From: an actinobacterium acAMD-2
GTDB lineage: Bacteria > Actinomycetota > Actinomycetes > UBA12327
Length of the DNA stretch: 17,520 nucleotides
Direction: 5' to 3'
Assembly (NCBI GenBank): GCA_000754455.1
Contig: JNSE01000010.1
Span: forward strand, 1-17,520
Shown here piece by piece: positions 14,803 through 17,520 of the stretch (within the stretch, counting starts at the first letter, position 1; each line of letters starts with the position of its first letter). The position numbers and the translations under genes were made by a program. The notes beneath the pieces were generated by a model, which ran no database searches, was not told the DNA's origin, and worked only from the letters and a program-made list of their open reading frames with translations.

Positions 14803-16007
14803 GACTGTCCATCACCGTTCAATCCAAACCAGGCAGCAGCCGTATCGACGTCCTTATCCCCACGACCGGACAAGTTGATCAAGATCACCGCGTCGGGACC
14901 GAGTTCTTGACCCAACAAGCAGGCTCCAGCCAGGGCATGTGAGGACTCGATAGCAGGGATGATTCCTTCGGTGCGGCACAGCCAAGCAAATGCCTGCATG
15001 GCTTGGGCATCGGTGATGGGGTGATAGTGGGCTCGACCAATGTCATTGAGGTAGGAGTGTTCTGGCCCTACACCGGGATAGTCCAACCCGGCCGAGATGG
15101 AGTGGGACTCAATCGTTTGACCTTCGTCGTCTTGCAAAAGATACGAACGCGCGCCGTGCAGAACTCCTGGTGCTCCGCCGGTGATCGTCGCAGCATGGCG
15201 ACCGGTCTCGACTCCGTCGCCACCTGCTTCATAGCCGTGTAGCTGTACGTCTTCGTCGTCCAGGAACGGATGGAAAATGCCAATCGCGTTGGAACCACCG
15301 CCCACACACGCAGCAACCGCGGTAGGTAGCTGCCCAGTCAGGTCCAGAACTTGCTGGCGCGCTTCCAATCCGATGCACCGGTGGAAGTCCCGCACCATTA
15401 CCGGGAAGGGATGCGGGCCAGCGACGGTGCCTAAGAGGTAGTGAGTGTTGTCAACATTGGTGACCCAGTCACGCATGGCTTCGTTGATTGCGTCCTTCAA
15501 CGTCTTGCTACCTGTGGTGACGGGAATGACTTCGGCACCCAATAACTTCATTCGCGCCACATTGAGGGCCTGACGACGAGTGTCTTCTTCGCCCATGTAG
15601 ACCACACACTCCAGGCCCAACAAAGCAGCCGCGGTTGCGGTGGCCACACCATGCTGACCAGCACCAGTTTCAGCAATAACGCGCGTCTTGCCCATGCGTT
15701 GAGTCAGCAGGGCCTGACCGAGCACATTGTTGATCTTGTGCGAACCGGTGTGATTAAGGTCCTCGCGCTTAAGCAAGATGCGTGCACCACCAGCATGAGC
15801 CGAAAAGCGCGTTGCATCCGTGAGCGGACTCGGCCGTCCGGTGTAGGTGGACTGCAGATTTTGGAAACGGGTTTGAAACTCCGGATCCACCTTTGCTACT
15901 TGGTAGGCAGCATCAAGCTCGTCGAGCGCGGAAATCAATGCTTCAGGGACAAAGCGACCACCGTATGGTCCAAAGTGCCCCAGTGCATCGGGAGTGGTGT
16001 TGGTCAT
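14799..16007 (-). CDS. trpB: Tryptophan synthase beta chain
   Basis: PLP enzyme that joins indole and L-serine to make tryptophan, as the beta part of the alpha2-beta2 complex. Of 402 residues, HTGSHKINN carries the PLP Lys91. AETGAGQHG holds Glu113, equivalent to the catalytic Glu109, and GGGSN (236-240) binds the PLP phosphate. The N-terminal LGHFGPYGGRFVPE motif is the TrpB1 type that pairs with TrpA, not the solo TrpB2. The ATG overlaps trpC by ATGA, and its own SD is poor. Confidence 0.98.
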   Translation of the reverse strand: MTNTTPDALGHFGPYGGRFVPEALISALDELDAAYQVAKVDPEFQTRFQNLQSTYTGRPSPLTDATRFSAHAGGARILLKREDLNHTGSHKINNVLGQALLTQRMGKTRVIAETGAGQHGVATATAAALLGLECVVYMGEEDTRRQALNVARMKLLGAEVIPVTTGSKTLKDAINEAMRDWVTNVDNTHYLLGTVAGPHPFPVMVRDFHRCIGLEARQQVLDLTGQLPTAVAACVGGGSNAIGIFHPFLDDEDVQLHGYEAGGDGVETGRHAATITGGAPGVLHGARSYLLQDDEGQTIESHSISAGLDYPGVGPEHSYLNDIGRAHYHPITDAQAMQAFAWLCRTEGIIPAIESSHALAGACLLGQELGPDAVILINLSGRGDKDVDTAAAWFGLNGDGQS

Positions 16008-16819
16008 CTCGCATCACGTCCATGTTTGATAGCCGGGTGTGCACCAGCAGTGACGAGGTCAGCTACTGCTTCGCGCGGATCATCAGCCGTGACCAGTGAC
16101 TCCCCCACCAACACCACGTCTGCACCAGCATTGGCGTAGGCAATCAGATCGTGGGGACCGCGAACTCCAGATTCGGCAATGCTCAAAACGCCGGCTGGAA
16201 TGGACGGCGCAACGCGCGCAAATGTTCCGCGATCAACCTCTAACGTGCGCAGGTCACGTGCATTCACACCGATAATCCGTGCGCCTGCATCGACGGCTCG
16301 TTTGACTTCATCGCCATCATGCACCTCAACGAGAGGCGTAAGTCCAATGGATTCAGCGCGCTCAATGAGCGAGACCAAGGCGTTTTGGTCAAGAGCAGCA
16401 ACGATGAGTAAGACTAGATCAGCGCCGGCTGCTCGGGCTTCCCACAGCTGGTAACTAGTGACAATGAAGTCCTTGCGAAGGATCGGAATATCTACTGCAG
16501 CCCGCACCGCGCTTAAGTCAGCCAAGGAGCCACCGAATCGACGTTTCTCCGTTAACACGCTGATGCAGTGAGCGCCACCGGCTTCATATTGAGCGGCAAG
16601 CGTGGCTGGATCGGCAATCTGCGCCAACTCGCCCTTGCTCGGCGACTTACGCTTGACCTCGGCAATGACAGTGACGCCATCCGATGACAGTGCTGCATAG
16701 CCATCAATTGCCGGAGCTTGCTTGGCGGCGGTTTCTTTGAGTTGGTCAATCGAGACTTCCGCTTGGCGAGCGGCAAGGTCAACGCGGACATCCGCGATGA
16801 TCTCGTCGAGCACGCTCAC
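16004..16819 (-). CDS. trpC: Indole-3-glycerol phosphate synthase
   Basis: Closes carboxyphenylamino-deoxyribulose phosphate to indole-3-glycerol phosphate, feeding TrpA. The 271-residue TIM barrel has all expected catalytic positions: Glu54 and Lys56 (IAEVKRKSPSKG), Lys116 (ILRKDF), Glu165 (LVEVH), Asn186 (GVNARDL) and Glu216 (IAESG). It is monofunctional, with no fused TrpF domain. GTG 16819 has an AGAGGAG SD about 5 bases upstream. A perfect inverted repeat overlaps that SD. It is the first gene of trpCBA in the window; trpE, trpG, trpD and trpF are not here. Confidence 0.98.
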   Translation of the reverse strand: MSVLDEIIADVRVDLAARQAEVSIDQLKETAAKQAPAIDGYAALSSDGVTVIAEVKRKSPSKGELAQIADPATLAAQYEAGGAHCISVLTEKRRFGGSLADLSAVRAAVDIPILRKDFIVTSYQLWEARAAGADLVLLIVAALDQNALVSLIERAESIGLTPLVEVHDGDEVKRAVDAGARIIGVNARDLRTLEVDRGTFARVAPSIPAGVLSIAESGVRGPHDLIAYANAGADVVLVGESLVTADDPREAVADLVTAGAHPAIKHGRDAR

Positions 16820-16827
16820 GGGGACTC

Positions 16828-16870
16828 CTCTACGCCTGATCGGAAGGATTTGTCTGGTTTGAGCGTAGAG
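16828..16870 (-). promoter_or_regulatory. Inverted repeat masking the trpC Shine-Dalgarno
   Basis: On the minus strand CUCUACGC (16870-16863) is perfectly complementary to GCGUAGAG (16835-16828), with 27 bases between them. The last AGAG of the 3' arm is the first half of the trpC SD AGAGGAG, so the folded stem would hide it, 8 bases before the GTG. No U-tract, T-box signature or run of Trp codons is seen. Regulation is inferred. Confidence 0.45.
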
Positions 16871-16921
16871 CCATCGGGGCTAACCGGCTGGTTCAGGGTG
16901 TGTTGCCCAACGGACGTGGGG

Positions 16922-17359
16922 TTAGCCGATTCCCGAGCCGATAAATGGGACACCGGGGATGTTACGTACGACCCAAAAAGCCACGACAAGCCCCAAGAAC
17001 ATATAAATCCACGTAGCCGCGGTCAGTCGTGGACGAATGGTCGCTTCACGCGCACTCGAGCGCACCCACGCGACCCAACGCCACACCAAAAAGGGCAAGA
17101 CGGCGACCAACAACATGTTCTGGTCCATTGCTGCCCCAACGTCGCCGCCGGTAAGCGCATGCAAGGCACGAAGCGAGCCGCACCCAGGGCAATCAAGGCC
17201 AGTTATCGCGCGGAAGATGCATAACGGATAGGCACCTTCCGCTTGTGGATCGCGGATAGCAACGCACGCCATCAGGGCAACCGCGCCCAAGCCGACAATC
17301 GCTGGCCCGGTGTAGCGGTGGGCGCTCACCCGCTGAACGGCGCTGTGCGTGATCTCCAT
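16922..17359 (-). CDS. DUF2752 membrane protein
   Basis: Small membrane protein of the DUF2752 family; molecular function is unknown. From ATG 17359 it has 145 residues. Three hydrophobic segments are visible (about 18-35, 80-97, 115-132). The family core is AYPLCIF, then TGLDCPGCGSLRALHALTGGD with Cys57 and Cys60, then Asn81. The CPxCG motif could bind a metal or be redox active, which is a guess. A GTG at 17365, two codons upstream, has a better-spaced AGGT and is an equal alternative start. Earlier in-frame starts would overlap the preceding gene. It sits 16 bases after the CD225-like gene and 102 bases before trpC. Confidence 0.85.
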   Translation of the reverse strand: MEITHSAVQRVSAHRYTGPAIVGLGAVALMACVAIRDPQAEGAYPLCIFRAITGLDCPGCGSLRALHALTGGDVGAAMDQNMLLVAVLPFLVWRWVAWVRSSAREATIRPRLTAATWIYMFLGLVVAFWVVRNIPGVPFIGSGIG

Positions 17360-17375
17360 AGTCACAAGAGGGGAC

Positions 17376-17520
17376 CTACAGGCTCGTTGTCGACGAGCTT
17401 GAACTTCCAGATACGCCGACCAAAATAGCGAAGAAGAGCCAGACAACACCGATCACCAGCACAGCAACTGCGCTGGCTATAGCGAAATTACGCGCATTAT
17501 TTGACGCCTTGAGAGCGCCT
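17376..17520 (-). CDS. C-terminal end of a CD225/dispanin-like small membrane protein (cut by window edge)
   Basis: Only the last 47 codons are visible. They begin GALKASNNARNFAIASAV, continue with a strongly hydrophobic helix through WLFFAILVG, and end in a Ser/Thr tail VSGSSSSSTTSL and TAG at 17378-17376. The pattern G-A-x-x-A-S-x-x-A-(K/R)-x-x-A before a final helix matches the end of actinobacterial CD225/dispanin (IFITM-like) proteins, which often stand beside DUF2752 genes. The first helix and the diagnostic core lie outside the window, so the family call is tentative. That an open frame is present and ends here is firm. Confidence 0.6.
   Translation of the reverse strand, partial: GALKASNNARNFAIASAVAVLVIGVVWLFFAILVGVSGSSSSSTTSL

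Noticed and set aside
16820..16921. Trp leader peptide attenuator or T-box before trpC
   Set aside because: No run of Trp codons, no terminator with U-tract and no T-box consensus. Only the SD-masking repeat is visible.
10965..16936. Shared GSGIG C-terminus of the VIT-family and DUF2752 proteins
   Set aside because: Short, in unrelated families, with different codons and different flanking DNA; most likely coincidence.
17360..17449. Longer DUF2752 protein from 17449
   Set aside because: It would overlap the end of the CD225-like gene in another frame, and the extra residues look unlike the family.

Overview
This window looks like a stretch of actinobacterial chromosome. By eye the GC content is moderate, below that of Streptomyces or Mycobacterium. 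GTG starts are common and Shine-Dalgarno (SD) sites are strong. The gene order (trpC-trpB-trpA, thiol-oxidation genes, lgt, gltB-gltD, pyk, then pyrR-pyrB-pyrC-carA) is familiar from actinomycetes. Genus cannot be fixed from the sequence alone; a smaller-genome aquatic or soil actinobacterium is only a guess. All sixteen genes lie on the minus strand, so transcription runs from high to low coordinates. Coding density is very high: the longest gap is 127 bases and no stretch of 300 bases lacks a gene. I see no rRNA, tRNA, CRISPR array, insertion sequence, phage gene or integration scar.

Layout in the direction of transcription. (1) 17520-16922: two small membrane proteins, the tail of a CD225/dispanin-like protein (cut by the window edge) and a DUF2752 protein. 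(2) 16819-14002: trpC-trpB-trpA, joined by ATGA overlaps. (3) 13935-10965: an envelope group comprising a MauE/DoxX-type membrane redox protein, a membrane-anchored DsbA-like thioredoxin-fold protein, prolipoprotein diacylglyceryl transferase (lgt) and a VIT1/CCC1-type metal transporter. (4) 10874-4901: gltB and gltD, the two subunits of NADPH glutamate synthase. (5) 4819-3377: pyruvate kinase, with its own possible leaderless promoter. (6) 3249-1: the pyrimidine operon pyrR-pyrB-pyrC-carA, joined by GTGA/ATGA overlaps; carA runs off the window.

The genes are housekeeping: tryptophan, glutamate and UMP synthesis, the last glycolytic step, and export-linked protein maturation. I did not find a clearly new defence, mobile or biosynthetic system. 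The most interesting structure is in the RNA leaders. The pyrR start is preceded by a textbook PyrR-binding hairpin ending two bases before the SD, so one RNA switch could gate the whole translationally coupled operon. The trpC start has a separate perfect 8-bp inverted repeat whose 3' arm overlaps the SD. It could gate trpCBA in a parallel way and contains a tiny ORF that ends inside the structure. That trp element is the best candidate here for something undescribed, but it is inference from sequence only.
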